Notes under the pieces: generated by a model
Told to the model about the DNA's origin: nothing
Seen by the model: the letters and a program-made list of their open reading frames with translations, nothing else
Database searches by the model: none
Program-made: the position numbers and the translations under genes
In this document: positions 45,174-54,527 of the stretch, piece by piece
How positions within the stretch are numbered: the first letter of the stretch is position 1
Layout of the letters: the number at the start of each line of letters is the position of its first letter
Assembly: GCA_009917455.1 (NCBI GenBank)
Contig: QZDS01000004.1
Coordinates: forward strand, 186,001-250,000
Direction of reading: 5' to 3'
Source: a bacterium 1xD8-48
GTDB taxonomy: Bacteria; Bacillota; Clostridia; Lachnospirales; Lachnospiraceae
Length of the DNA stretch: 64,000 nt

Positions 45174-46772
45174 GTGAAAACAAACTTATATATTTTGATT
45201 TCTATATATGATCTAGATAAGGTTCCATCAGATGCAGAATATATTATGATTGATGATTTAGCCAGAATAGCAAAAACAAAGGCCTTTTTTAAGAAAGTTT
45301 TTCATTATAAATCGGTTCATTTGCTTGCAGCAGAGCTTGAAACTGTTCCAATGCCTTTTTTATTGGGAGGGGTATGCAGGCTTATGACGCTAGGAAAATG
45401 TGAATGGCAGGATGATAGACAAATAAAAGTGATTCATTTGCATACTATGTTGGGTTTAATGGCAGGTTTTATATATGATTATTGCATGAAAAAGGGATAT
45501 TTAAAAAAAGTACGAACAGAGTTGGCAGAATTAAACAAAAAGGAGCTTGTGGCTACAAGAATAAAAGAGAATGGAACAATAGCTTACGTTCGAAGCGATT
45601 TGCCACAGCATTTAAAGGCAGGGGGGTCTTTAGGGCATATCGCAGGGGTTATAAATAATCTTGAAGAAGTAGCTAAATGCCAAATTTGCTTTATCACAAC
45701 AGAAAAGATTCTCTCTGTAAATACAAATATTTCTACTAAGATATTAGCAGGAAAGATTCCTATGCGAAATATCCCAAGATTTCTCAGTATTGCTTCAAAT
45801 GAAACATATTATAAAGCATTAGTTGAAATTATTGGGGATAAATATCCGAACCTGATATACCATAGATATGCTTTGGAATCATATGCTGTCGCCAAGTATG
45901 CATTAAAGCATAATATTCCATACATTTTGGAGTATAATGGTTCGGAGCTTTGGATTATTAAAAATTGGCAGAAAAATAATTCAATAGCAGATTTACCTTT
46001 TCCCGATATTTCTTATGGGATTGAAGAATTTGTTTTGAAAAAGGCAGCGCTTATTACATGTGTTAGTGAACCGCTTAAAGAACAGCTATTGGAAATGGGT
46101 ATTGCTGAAGAACGTATTGTGGTGAATCCGAATGGAGTAAATACAGACATGTATACACCCGATATTGATAAAAATATTGTTCGAGAAAAATATAGTATAG
46201 CGACAGAAAAAATTGTTATAGGTTTTATTGGAACTTTTGGTGCCTGGCATGGAACAGAGAAATTAGCATTGGCCTATGTAAAGTTGCTATCGAAGTATAA
46301 TAATTTGCATCTTTTGATGGTGGGAGATGGACAGAAAAAATTACAGGTAGAAGAAATATTAAGTGTTTTGCCCACAACTACATATACTTTGACAGGGATG
46401 ATACCTCAGAATGAAGGAAGTAAATATCTGGCAGCCTGCGATATTCTTGTATCACCAACGATTCCGAATACGGATGGAACACCGTTTTTTGGTTCTCCGA
46501 CAAAATTATTTGAATATATGGCTATGGGTAAAGCGATTGTCTGTTCTGGGATGGATCAGATGGCGGAAGTTCTGAAAGAAGGGGAAACTGCTTTGTTGAG
46601 CAAGCCAGGTGATGAAATAGATTTGGCAGATAAGATAGAACAATTAATTATAAATCCAGAGTTACGTAAGCAATTAGGTATGGCAGCAAGACGAGATGCA
46701 TGTGAAAATCATACATGGAGGGAACATACACGGGTGATTTTTGATAAATATGAGAAAACGATTAAAGTGTGA
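45174..46772 (+). CDS. GT4-family glycosyltransferase with long N-terminal region
   Basis: The 532-residue protein starts at GTG 45174 with GGGAAGGGA upstream. Residues from about 170 form a GT-B enzyme: HLKAGGSLGHIAGVINNL on the acceptor side, then GFIGTFGAWHGTEKLALAY and GSPTKLFEYMAMGKAIVCS, the E-x7-E-type donor loop. The first ~165 residues are extra compared with the usual ~380-residue GT4. They include VIHLHTMLGLMAGFIYDYC but no domain I recognise. It probably adds a sugar in the cytoplasm. A six-G run at 45620-45625 encodes the Gly-Gly of the acceptor loop and is in frame. Confidence 0.75.
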   Translation: MKTNLYILISIYDLDKVPSDAEYIMIDDLARIAKTKAFFKKVFHYKSVHLLAAELETVPMPFLLGGVCRLMTLGKCEWQDDRQIKVIHLHTMLGLMAGFIYDYCMKKGYLKKVRTELAELNKKELVATRIKENGTIAYVRSDLPQHLKAGGSLGHIAGVINNLEEVAKCQICFITTEKILSVNTNISTKILAGKIPMRNIPRFLSIASNETYYKALVEIIGDKYPNLIYHRYALESYAVAKYALKHNIPYILEYNGSELWIIKNWQKNNSIADLPFPDISYGIEEFVLKKAALITCVSEPLKEQLLEMGIAEERIVVNPNGVNTDMYTPDIDKNIVREKYSIATEKIVIGFIGTFGAWHGTEKLALAYVKLLSKYNNLHLLMVGDGQKKLQVEEILSVLPTTTYTLTGMIPQNEGSKYLAACDILVSPTIPNTDGTPFFGSPTKLFEYMAMGKAIVCSGMDQMAEVLKEGETALLSKPGDEIDLADKIEQLIINPELRKQLGMAARRDACENHTWREHTRVIFDKYEKTIKV

Positions 46773-46792
46773 GAAAGTGAAGGAATGATTTT

Positions 46793-48691
46793 ATGTGTGG
46801 AATTTGTGGATTTGTAAAATTAAAATCGAATAAGCCCCAAATCAGCGATAAGTATATTAAGGGAATGTGCGATGCAATGATAAGTCGGGGACCGGATGGG
46901 GAAGGTCAGTGGCTGCAGGAAGAAAATCTCGCAGGTTTTGGACATAGAAGGCTTTCGATTATTGATCTTTCTGATGCTGCGTCACAACCAATGTCTAATT
47001 GCGAAGGAACGGTAGTGATTACATTTAACGGGGAGATTTATAATTATACGGATATACGTAGGGAATTAGAAAAGACGGGAAAATATATATGGAAAACGTC
47101 TCATTCTGATACAGAGGTAATAGTTCATGCGTATGAAGAGTGGGGAATAGATTTTTTGGAACGTCTAAGGGGTATGTTTGCCATTGCAATATGGGATAAC
47201 AGACAACACAAATTTTGGCTTATCCGAGACCGAATTGGTATCAAACCTATATATTATACGATTGAAAATGATATATTAACCTTTGCATCAGAAATTAAGT
47301 CTATACATAAAGTGCTTCCCCAAAAACGTAAAATAAATGAAAAAGCATTTTATGATTATCTTTCTTTTCTCTGTACACCATGTGAAGATACATTATTTGA
47401 GGGGATTTATAAGGTACGCCCCGGAACATGGGTGTGTGTTGAGGGTAATAAAATAACCAGTAGGCGGTATTACGATGTATTGGATTATATTGATATGTCG
47501 CTGTCCAAAGCGAGGGAAGAAGAAATTATAGAATCAATTCAGTCAGAACTTCGTACAGCGGTACAACTCCGCACAATTTCAGACGTTCCGGTTGGGGTTT
47601 TTCTGTCAGGAGGAATTGACTCGTCAACAAATACGGCGTTATTTTCAGAAGTAAAAAAGGGTAGCGTAAAGACTTTTTGCGTGGGTTACCCGGAAGAGAC
47701 GGAAAGTTATCAGAGTGAGTTTCACTATGCGAAGATGATGTCGGAATTTGCGCATACAGAACATTATGAACATATTATTACACCGGATGAGGCTATTAGT
47801 TTTATTCCTGAGATGATATATGCACAGGATGAACCAATCGCTGACCCTGTATGCATTCCGGTATATTATGTATCTAAGCTTGCAAGAGAGAACGGCGTTA
47901 CTGTTGCACAGGTAGGGGAGGGCTCTGATGAATTGTTTTGGGGATACTCTCACTGGAAAGATTTTTCAAAACTTAATATATGGAACAGTATACCGGGAAC
48001 TATGTGGCTAAAAAAGAATTTAATCAATTATTATAATGGACGAAAGCAGGAGGAGTCATATCCATATGAAATATTACGGCGCGCTACCAGAAAAGAACCA
48101 CTTTTTTGGAGTGGGGCAGAAGCATTTTATGAAACGCAAAAGCAAAAAATGGTATCTGGTAGAATCAGGCGGCAATTGAATGATTATACATCCTTTGAGG
48201 CAATAAGGCCAACATATGAACGTTTTATGGAGAAAGCGCCGGAAGCATCTTTTCTGAATTGGATGAGTTATGCAGATTTAAATCATCGTCTTCCTGAGTT
48301 ATTACTTATGCGTGTTGATAAGATGAGTATGCTTGTCAGTCTGGAATGCCGTGTCCCGTTTTTAGACCATAAATTTGTGGAGTTGGCGATGAGCATTCCT
48401 ACATCAATAAAAATGAAGGGATGGGAAAGTAAGCATATTTTAAAAAAAGCGGTTGAAGGTATTATCCCAAATGAGTTAATTTATCGAAAAAAACAGGGTT
48501 TTGGAGCACCTGTTCAGGACTGGTTCAAGGGAGTGATGGGAGAGCAAATGAAGGAATCAGTTCTCAATATGGTGGATAACACGGATTTGTTTGATAGAGA
48601 TTATATGCATCAACATCTTGAGAACGCACCTGATATTCAGGATTGGTTTCTGTATAATTTAAGTTTATGGTGGAAAAAGTACATTGCTTGA
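46793..48691 (+). CDS. asnB: Asparagine-synthetase-like glutamine amidotransferase (AsnB family)
   Basis: At 632 residues this is a complete AsnB-type enzyme. Cys2 of MCGICGF is the glutaminase nucleophile; SRGPDGEG, GHRRLSIIDLS and FNGEIYNY form the class II glutaminase domain; FLSGGIDSS is the ATP pyrophosphatase P-loop of the synthetase half. Free asparagine synthesis is possible. Inside a glycan locus, however, homologs such as WbpS amidate uronic acids. Since wecB/wecC make a uronic acid precursor here, amidation of ManNAcA is a good alternative. The start is 20 bases after the GT4 gene. Confidence 0.85.
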   Translation: MCGICGFVKLKSNKPQISDKYIKGMCDAMISRGPDGEGQWLQEENLAGFGHRRLSIIDLSDAASQPMSNCEGTVVITFNGEIYNYTDIRRELEKTGKYIWKTSHSDTEVIVHAYEEWGIDFLERLRGMFAIAIWDNRQHKFWLIRDRIGIKPIYYTIENDILTFASEIKSIHKVLPQKRKINEKAFYDYLSFLCTPCEDTLFEGIYKVRPGTWVCVEGNKITSRRYYDVLDYIDMSLSKAREEEIIESIQSELRTAVQLRTISDVPVGVFLSGGIDSSTNTALFSEVKKGSVKTFCVGYPEETESYQSEFHYAKMMSEFAHTEHYEHIITPDEAISFIPEMIYAQDEPIADPVCIPVYYVSKLARENGVTVAQVGEGSDELFWGYSHWKDFSKLNIWNSIPGTMWLKKNLINYYNGRKQEESYPYEILRRATRKEPLFWSGAEAFYETQKQKMVSGRIRRQLNDYTSFEAIRPTYERFMEKAPEASFLNWMSYADLNHRLPELLLMRVDKMSMLVSLECRVPFLDHKFVELAMSIPTSIKMKGWESKHILKKAVEGIIPNELIYRKKQGFGAPVQDWFKGVMGEQMKESVLNMVDNTDLFDRDYMHQHLENAPDIQDWFLYNLSLWWKKYIA

Positions 48692-48806
48692 AACGGTATA
48701 GCCTGTTGCTTGCAAAATATATTCAGTGTTCTGATGGAAGAAACAGGTGTGTATATTACTATTACGCGAGGCTTTTAGGTCTAAACGAGTGGTAGGAGTT
48801 AAAGAA

Positions 48807-50069
48807 ATGGATAATAAAAAAAATAAAATAATAAAGTGGTGGATAATATATGGCTTAATTTGGGGTTGTATAGTGATTATAATAAGTCTATTGGGGGAGG
48901 ATAAGGAAATTTCATATATGCCGATTAGAATACGGTATATGCAGAACATGATGGATTTTTTTAATGGAAAAAGTGAACTATGGGAATTGAGAAGCCATAA
49001 TGCATCCTATTATTTTTATCTGGCAATCTTTGCAAAATGTTTTAATATTCAGTCACCTGAGAAAGTGTTTTTGATAGTACAGACATTGGCAGCAGGAATT
49101 AATGTTGTGTTTTATCCGATTATATTTTATTATTTATTTGAATATAATAAATGGATTGCCATGTTTTCACCGGTTTTTTGGTTATTATGTGAAGGTCCAT
49201 GCCTTGTGTATTTACAGGCAGATACTTATTGGAGTTTAGCGTGGACAGTATCAATGGCGTTACCGCTTTTATTTATATTAATAAAACGAAAATGGGATGG
49301 GATAAGTAATTTATTATATCTACTAATACTGATTATTATGAGTGTTGGAAATTTACCAAGAAATCATAGTTCTCTGGCAATATTTGCCATAACAATAGCA
49401 GTTGTTGGGTGGAAATTAAAAAAAAAAGAACTGGAAAATAGCTTTCTTTACGGAATAAGAAAAGGAAGTATTGTACTGGTGGGGATTATTGCTTATTGTA
49501 TGTTAGTATCTGTTATTCCGAAATGCTATATGCAGATTACTGGACAAGAAGGACTTGTATCTAATTATGGACCCTGGCATACTATTTATATTAGCTATGG
49601 ATTTGAAGATAACCCTTATGGAATTACCTTTCGTGATGAATGTGCAAAGGAAAAGGTTAATGAGATTATGCCAGGAACAGAATATCTATCAGAAGAGTAC
49701 TTTGAAATTTTAAAAAAAGAATGTTTTCGGATGTGGAAAGAAAATCCAATTTATTTTATAGGTTCCTATTGTAGGAAAATGTTGATTTGTATAAAAACAG
49801 TATTGGCCAAAAAAAGTAATGCTATAAGTATAACGGTGGTTGTTATGATAGAGGTGCTAAAAAAAATAATGGGAAGGAAGCATATAGGTTTAAATCATAA
49901 GCAATTTTTTTTAATGGCAATATTCGCATTCCTAATTGAAGCAGTCTTTCCTCTTATAGCGATTCCAAGTATTGTATACTTAGAAGGAATGCTTGCTGCA
50001 TGGGGTATTATATTGATATTATTGCTATGTTGTAGCCTGGAAGGATTGCTTTGTAAGAGAAGTATGTAA
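48807..50069 (+). CDS. GT-C-like membrane protein, paralog of 28632-29882
   Basis: ATG 48807 is set by TAGGAG at 48793-48798, giving 420 residues with about nine hydrophobic segments. The loop GPWHTIYISYGFEDNPYGITF followed by EYFEILKKE matches the loop in the broken gene at 28632, so the two share ancestry. Here the protein is intact. A conserved acidic site after the first helix and the GtrA/GtrB pair just downstream suggest it is the 'Gtr-type' transferase that moves a sugar from undecaprenyl-phosphate to the glycan outside the membrane. A ten-A run at 49428-49437 is in frame. Confidence 0.6.
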   Translation: MDNKKNKIIKWWIIYGLIWGCIVIIISLLGEDKEISYMPIRIRYMQNMMDFFNGKSELWELRSHNASYYFYLAIFAKCFNIQSPEKVFLIVQTLAAGINVVFYPIIFYYLFEYNKWIAMFSPVFWLLCEGPCLVYLQADTYWSLAWTVSMALPLLFILIKRKWDGISNLLYLLILIIMSVGNLPRNHSSLAIFAITIAVVGWKLKKKELENSFLYGIRKGSIVLVGIIAYCMLVSVIPKCYMQITGQEGLVSNYGPWHTIYISYGFEDNPYGITFRDECAKEKVNEIMPGTEYLSEEYFEILKKECFRMWKENPIYFIGSYCRKMLICIKTVLAKKSNAISITVVVMIEVLKKIMGRKHIGLNHKQFFLMAIFAFLIEAVFPLIAIPSIVYLEGMLAAWGIILILLLCCSLEGLLCKRSM

Positions 50070-50095
50070 TAACAATTGTAGGAAAAGGATTAAAC

Positions 50096-50512
50096 ATGAA
50101 TAATAATCTGGTGAAAAATCTAAATTCCCGTGAATTTTTTAAATATGTTTTATCTGGCATAATGACAGCGTTTATTAATATAGGAACTTTTTACTTTTTA
50201 ACTAAAGTTGAGGTTGATTTTAGGATTTCGAATTTAGCTGCAATTGTGTTAAGCAAGATATATGCATTTGTTTCATGCAAATATTTAGTATTTCACAGTA
50301 AATGTGATTCTATTGCAGAAGCACTTAAAGAATTTATTAAGTATGTCTTGGCAAGAGGTTTTACAGGATGTCTTGACTATATCGGGGTATATGTCGCAGT
50401 AAATGTGTTGGAAATGGATAAAATGGTTTCAAAGCTTGGAATTCAATTTGTCGTAATTATGGTCAATTATATTTGTAGTAAAAAAATAGTATTTTCAGAA
50501 AAGAAAGGTTGA
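50096..50512 (+). CDS. GtrA-family membrane protein (lipid-linked sugar flippase)
   Basis: The 138-residue protein has four hydrophobic helices and the family patterns EFFKYVLSGIMTAFINIGTFYFL, AFVSCKYLVFHSK and VIMVNYICSKKIVF. GtrA/GtcA proteins are believed to flip undecaprenyl-phosphate monosaccharides made by GtrB to the outer face. The next gene, a GtrB, starts two bases after the stop, and GT-C-like proteins lie on both sides. Together they make a standard three-part side-chain glycosylation system. Confidence 0.9.
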   Translation: MNNNLVKNLNSREFFKYVLSGIMTAFINIGTFYFLTKVEVDFRISNLAAIVLSKIYAFVSCKYLVFHSKCDSIAEALKEFIKYVLARGFTGCLDYIGVYVAVNVLEMDKMVSKLGIQFVVIMVNYICSKKIVFSEKKG

Positions 50513-50514
50513 TT

Positions 50515-51477
50515 ATGGCTTCAATTTCAGTAGTTGTACCAGTATTTAATGAAGAAAGTAATGTAAAGAAATTGCATGAAGAAATCAAATGTGTTTGCGA
50601 ATCAAATCAGTTGAATTATGAAATTATTTTTGTTGATGATGGCTCAACTGATAATACACTAGAAATTTGTAAGGGTTTGGAGCCGTTGATTGTTATAGAG
50701 ATGCGTAAAAATTTTGGACAAACAGCGGCGATGGATGCAGGGATTCATTATGCCTCTGGGGATTATATTGTGACAATGGATGGTGATTGTCAAAATGACC
50801 CGGCGGATATTCCAAAATTAATAACTTGTTTAGAGGATAATGGACTGGATGTTGTATCCGGATGGAGGAAAAACAGGCAGGACAAGTTTGGGAAAAAAAT
50901 TATTTCAAGAGGAGCTAATTTACTTAGAACATTAATAGTAAAAGACCATATTCATGATAGTGGGTGCTCATTAAAAATTTATAAAAGGGAATGTTTCAAC
51001 GGCTTGACGCTTTATGGTGAGCAGCATAGATTTATTCCAGCACTCTTAGAGATGCGTGGATATAATGTTGGTGAGATAGTAGTAAATCATCGGCCTCGAC
51101 TGAATGGACAGACTAAGTATAACTGGAAAAGAACCGTAAAGGGCTTTGTTGACATGTTATCTGTGTGGTTCTGGAACAGGTATGCATCAAGGCCATTACA
51201 TCTGATGGGGGGGGTTGGACTACTGTTTTTTACAGTAGGGGTGATATGTGGCATATGGTCAATTGTCTTGTTTGCCTCAGGATATAAAATGTCTAATAGT
51301 ATTATGTTTCCATTACTTGCAGTTTTTTTCATTATCATGGGAGTAATAATGCTCGTTTTTGGCCTGATAAGTGAGATATTGATGAAAATATATTTTAATA
51401 CAGGGGAAAACGAATATCAAAAGGCGTATTCGATAAAAGAAGTATTCGTAAGCGAATCAAACGCTCAGGAGGAATAA
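50515..51477 (+). CDS. GtrB-type polyprenyl-phosphate glycosyltransferase with internal G8 tract (in frame)
   Basis: From ATG 50515 (AAAGG six bases upstream) the protein has 320 residues: ISVVVPVFNEESNVKKL, FVDDGSTDNT, MDGDCQNDPADI (Asp89-Gly-Asp91) and NHRPRLNGQTKYNW, then two helices. This is the canonical GtrB layout. It would charge undecaprenyl-phosphate with glucose or another hexose. The first helix opens with Met-Gly-Gly-Val, written ATGGGGGGGGTT, so eight Gs (51207-51214) sit at the membrane domain boundary. The frame is intact, but a slip would remove both helices and disable side-chain addition. Confidence 0.85.
   Translation: MASISVVVPVFNEESNVKKLHEEIKCVCESNQLNYEIIFVDDGSTDNTLEICKGLEPLIVIEMRKNFGQTAAMDAGIHYASGDYIVTMDGDCQNDPADIPKLITCLEDNGLDVVSGWRKNRQDKFGKKIISRGANLLRTLIVKDHIHDSGCSLKIYKRECFNGLTLYGEQHRFIPALLEMRGYNVGEIVVNHRPRLNGQTKYNWKRTVKGFVDMLSVWFWNRYASRPLHLMGGVGLLFFTVGVICGIWSIVLFASGYKMSNSIMFPLLAVFFIIMGVIMLVFGLISEILMKIYFNTGENEYQKAYSIKEVFVSESNAQEE
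51207..51214 (+). repeat. G8 homopolymer in GtrB gene (ON state)
   Basis: Eight Gs (the last base of ATG, GGG GGG, and the first of GTT) encode Met-Gly-Gly-Val in frame. It lies at the start of the membrane part of the enzyme. It is a likely contingency tract controlling the GtrA/GtrB system. Confidence 0.65.
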
Positions 51478-51481
51478 TATT

Positions 51482-52186
51482 ATGAGATACGACTTGTATA
51501 GGGATATGGAAAAACAAAGAGGAGAATATGCTGAATATGGAAATACCGAGTTAAGTTACAATTATTTGGTAAAGCAGGTTCAGAGGCAGGAGAGGGACAA
51601 TATTAAGATGTTAGATATAGGAACTAATATTGGAACATTGCCTTGGCTTATATATTCTAAAGAAAAAATGCTTATGGATGGCGTTGAGGTACGGGAAAGC
51701 GCAGTTGAAAAGGGTAAAAAGAAATACCCGGAAATTGCTGATAGATTACATTGTATAGGCCCAAATCTTAATATGATTTCAGACGAATTTTATGATGTTG
51801 TAACAATGTTTGATGTTATTGAGCATATTCCGGATATTGAGAACTATCTTAAAGATGTATATAGAATTATTCGTCCCGGCGGAATATTTGTATTTCAGAC
51901 GCCAAATGCCAGAATCAATCCGCTATTTGAAATAGTAAGAACAAAATCTTTAACGGCATATAAAGATTATCATTGTAGCCTGCAGACACCGAATTCTTTG
52001 AGAAGAATATTGAAGAATGTAGGATTTTTGGATGTTGTGATTGAAAAAAATGAAATAGATTCGGAATTCAATAGAAAAAAACTGCAACGATACTTTGGAC
52101 CTGCAGGTTTAGTGGCTTTAGAGATATTTAAAAGAGTTCCACTTGGAATTTATCCTAATTTATGGGGAAATTGCAAAAAGAAGTAG
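51482..52186 (+). CDS. Class I SAM-dependent methyltransferase
   Basis: The 234-residue protein has motif I IKMLDIGTNIGTLPWLIYS, acidic DGVEVRESAVEKG, and motif II VVTMFDVIEHIPDIENYLKDVYRIIRPGG. The rest resembles the group that methylates sugars or lipid-linked intermediates (PF13489-like). It has no long G run. AGGAGGAA precedes ATG 51482 with seven bases of spacing. It probably adds a methyl group to the glycan, perhaps as a terminal cap that stops chain growth. Confidence 0.8.
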   Translation: MRYDLYRDMEKQRGEYAEYGNTELSYNYLVKQVQRQERDNIKMLDIGTNIGTLPWLIYSKEKMLMDGVEVRESAVEKGKKKYPEIADRLHCIGPNLNMISDEFYDVVTMFDVIEHIPDIENYLKDVYRIIRPGGIFVFQTPNARINPLFEIVRTKSLTAYKDYHCSLQTPNSLRRILKNVGFLDVVIEKNEIDSEFNRKKLQRYFGPAGLVALEIFKRVPLGIYPNLWGNCKKK

Positions 52187-52232
52187 AACAGAAGATTTAT
52201 TTACAGGATTTTGAGCAGGCGGAAGGGGAAGG

Positions 52233-53219
52233 ATGAAAGAAGTGGCGGGTCGGGAAGTGGGAATGGATTGCTCCAGAGCAGTGTGTGCACTATACATTGT
52301 TGGCTTTTGGCATTTATCGGAGTATATTGGGATAGATATTTGGAACTCTGTAACATATCAGGCAACTCACGGTGTTTTGGCAACATTTACTTTTATTTCA
52401 GGGTACTTTCTTGGAAAGAAAAAAGTGGAAAGCATTAAAGAGATATTTTTATTTTATATGAAGAGATTAGCTGGTTTTTACCCGCTTTTCATTGTGGCAT
52501 GTATCTTACTATATAGGATAGGGTGTATTAAGGATTCCAGACAATTAGTATTAACTACTTTCGGCCTATCGTGTTTTGTGCCGCCGGCGCCAATGACAGC
52601 TTGGTACTTGTGTATGTTAATGAATTTTTATTTTATAACACCAATAATCAATTCATATGCGACAAGAAAAGCCAGATGGTTGATTATAGCTGCTACCGAG
52701 TTATTATTAATAGTAACTGTGGCATATGGAAATGCAGACATGCGGCTTTGTTTTTATTGGCCATTTTATAGTGCGGGACTCTTGAGTTCGACAAAAATAC
52801 TTGTTAATAAAGTAAATTTTAAAGCAATCTTGTCGGCTGTAATAATATTTTTGGGCGTAAGCATAAATATTGGAAACGGAATTGGGATATTTTCTTTTAT
52901 TACTTCGGGCTGTATAGTAGTTTTTATGCTAAATGTGGGTCAGATATTAAAAAATACAGTATTGCATAGAAGTATGATGCTAATAAGCTATGCAAGCATG
53001 TGCGCCTATTTATTTCATCGCCCAATTTATTCATTGGCTTCAGGTTACTTGGGGGGGGCAATTCTGACAGCCTACGGCATGATGTTGCCAGCGCTATTGA
53101 TGCTATGCTGTGGAATTCAATTTTTATATGATAAATTAATAAAAAGCAGATTTGATATACGCATTGAGAGGATGTATGGTAGCAATAATGAACGAACTGC
53201 GAAAGGCTTTAACAGGTAA
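52233..53219 (+). CDS. Acyltransferase-3 family membrane protein with internal G8 tract (in frame)
   Basis: The 328-residue protein has about ten helices. DCSRAVCALYIVGFWHLSEYIG holds the family Arg and His, FTFISGYFLGKKKVES the next motif, and ASMCAYLFHRPIYSLASGYLGG the final helix. It should O-acylate a sugar, probably with acetyl. Near residue 275 the codons TTG GGG GGG GCA give eight Gs (53051-53058), in frame here; a slip would remove the last helices. The ribosome site GGAAGGGGAAGG runs into the ATG at 52233. Confidence 0.75.
   Translation: MKEVAGREVGMDCSRAVCALYIVGFWHLSEYIGIDIWNSVTYQATHGVLATFTFISGYFLGKKKVESIKEIFLFYMKRLAGFYPLFIVACILLYRIGCIKDSRQLVLTTFGLSCFVPPAPMTAWYLCMLMNFYFITPIINSYATRKARWLIIAATELLLIVTVAYGNADMRLCFYWPFYSAGLLSSTKILVNKVNFKAILSAVIIFLGVSINIGNGIGIFSFITSGCIVVFMLNVGQILKNTVLHRSMMLISYASMCAYLFHRPIYSLASGYLGGAILTAYGMMLPALLMLCCGIQFLYDKLIKSRFDIRIERMYGSNNERTAKGFNR
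53051..53058 (+). repeat. G8 homopolymer in acyltransferase gene (ON state)
   Basis: Eight Gs encode Leu-Gly-Gly-Ala in frame near the C-terminus of the acyltransferase. It occupies nearly the same relative place as the G9 tract in the second acyltransferase at 56487. Confidence 0.65.
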
Positions 53220-53224
53220 AGAGG

Positions 53225-54526
53225 ATGAAAATACGTAATGAAATGGACGGGGAGTATAAAAACATTCGCATCTTATTCCTTATTTCTGGTGTTTTTGTGC
53301 TTTTTTATATCCAGAGTATGCTCCATATGGAAATTAATAGAAGCGGATTTATGGAACGGCGTGTAGAGTATTTGCAGAAATCGTTGGACAATTTTGCAGC
53401 GTTACCAACAGCGGCGAATTTTGATGCTCATATAAGTAAATTTGTATATTGGGTTGTAAGTGGGCATCTGTTAGGTGTACAGGATGCTCCGACAGTGATT
53501 TATTATACAGAGATTATCTGGTGGTCATTGGCGTTGTTTATAATTCCAATTTTATTATACAGGTTGACGGAGCAGAAAAAGTTATATTTGACCATAATAT
53601 TGCCATTTATTACAACAATTTTTGCATATCCGTTTACACACTATGTTTCAGATGATAAGTGGGTTTATGCATGGGTTATATTAATTGGACTTCCCATGCT
53701 TATGATTATAGTCAGGACTAATGATTTTCAGAAAAAAAGGAGGTGGTTGCTGGTACTTTCACTGACATGTGGCATAGCCAACAGCTTTCGGGTGTGGAGT
53801 GGTATTGCCTGTTTTATTCCGGCTGCTTTTATAGTTATCAAGGATACAATTTATACGTGGAAAAGGGAGAAAAAAATTCATATTATTTTTTTAATTCTTT
53901 TTATTATGGGACAAGTATTATTCAGCCAGATTCTAGTCATGCTGATAGGTGCAGGATACAATTTTTTGTATGGAGGAAATATCAATTTGCTGAGATTTAG
54001 GAATCAGCAGATTTCTCCACTTTTTCAGCTTTATATAGGTATGGGATGGGGGGAGGACAGCGGAGTAATTTATGAAGATGCCTCCGCATTAAAAGTAATA
54101 GCCGAGAGCAGTTTGTCGGCCAATAGAGCCCTACGGAAAGAAATCATTTTAACAATAAAGCAAAACGGAAGTAAGACAGTATTAATGTATTTGAAGAAAG
54201 CGGTAAGAAGCGTTTTAATGAGTGGGTATTATTTTACATTACCAAAGTATATTTATTATATTGTTGGTTTTATAGCTCAATTAAGTGGATGGTTATTTTT
54301 TTCGAAAAAGAATAAAAAAAATATGTTCTATATCCTGCAGATGGAAAGGAAGGTTATTATAATTGGAATAGTGTGCTACCTGTTGAGCATAATACCTGCA
54401 ATAATAGATATACCAAGGGAATCTACAATACAAGGTGCTTCGGCAGTATTGGTGGTCGGTATTATGTATATAGGAATTAGATGTATACAAGAATATGAAA
54501 AGTTTATTGGAAAAAAGGTAAAGTAA
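53225..54526 (+). CDS. Polytopic GT-C-like membrane protein
   Basis: The 433-residue protein has about nine helices. After helix 1, an exported loop contains NRSGFMERRVEYLQKSLDNF and NFDAHISKFVYWVVSGHLLG. A later LYIGMGWGEDSGVIYEDASA is placed like the 'PWH..G.G..EN.YG' loop of the proteins at 28632 and 48807, so I group it loosely with them. It is likely a sugar transferase using undecaprenyl-phosphate donors from GtrB. The assignment rests on topology and context; no catalytic motif is certain. It starts five bases after the acyltransferase stop. Confidence 0.5.
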   Translation: MKIRNEMDGEYKNIRILFLISGVFVLFYIQSMLHMEINRSGFMERRVEYLQKSLDNFAALPTAANFDAHISKFVYWVVSGHLLGVQDAPTVIYYTEIIWWSLALFIIPILLYRLTEQKKLYLTIILPFITTIFAYPFTHYVSDDKWVYAWVILIGLPMLMIIVRTNDFQKKRRWLLVLSLTCGIANSFRVWSGIACFIPAAFIVIKDTIYTWKREKKIHIIFLILFIMGQVLFSQILVMLIGAGYNFLYGGNINLLRFRNQQISPLFQLYIGMGWGEDSGVIYEDASALKVIAESSLSANRALRKEIILTIKQNGSKTVLMYLKKAVRSVLMSGYYFTLPKYIYYIVGFIAQLSGWLFFSKKNKKNMFYILQMERKVIIIGIVCYLLSIIPAIIDIPRESTIQGASAVLVVGIMYIGIRCIQEYEKFIGKKVK

Positions 54527-54527
54527 G

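Noticed and set aside
49428-49437. Ten-A run in the GT-C-like gene as another phase switch
   Set aside because: A runs are common in this AT-rich DNA, the frame is intact and Lys-Lys-Lys explains it; there is no supporting broken copy.
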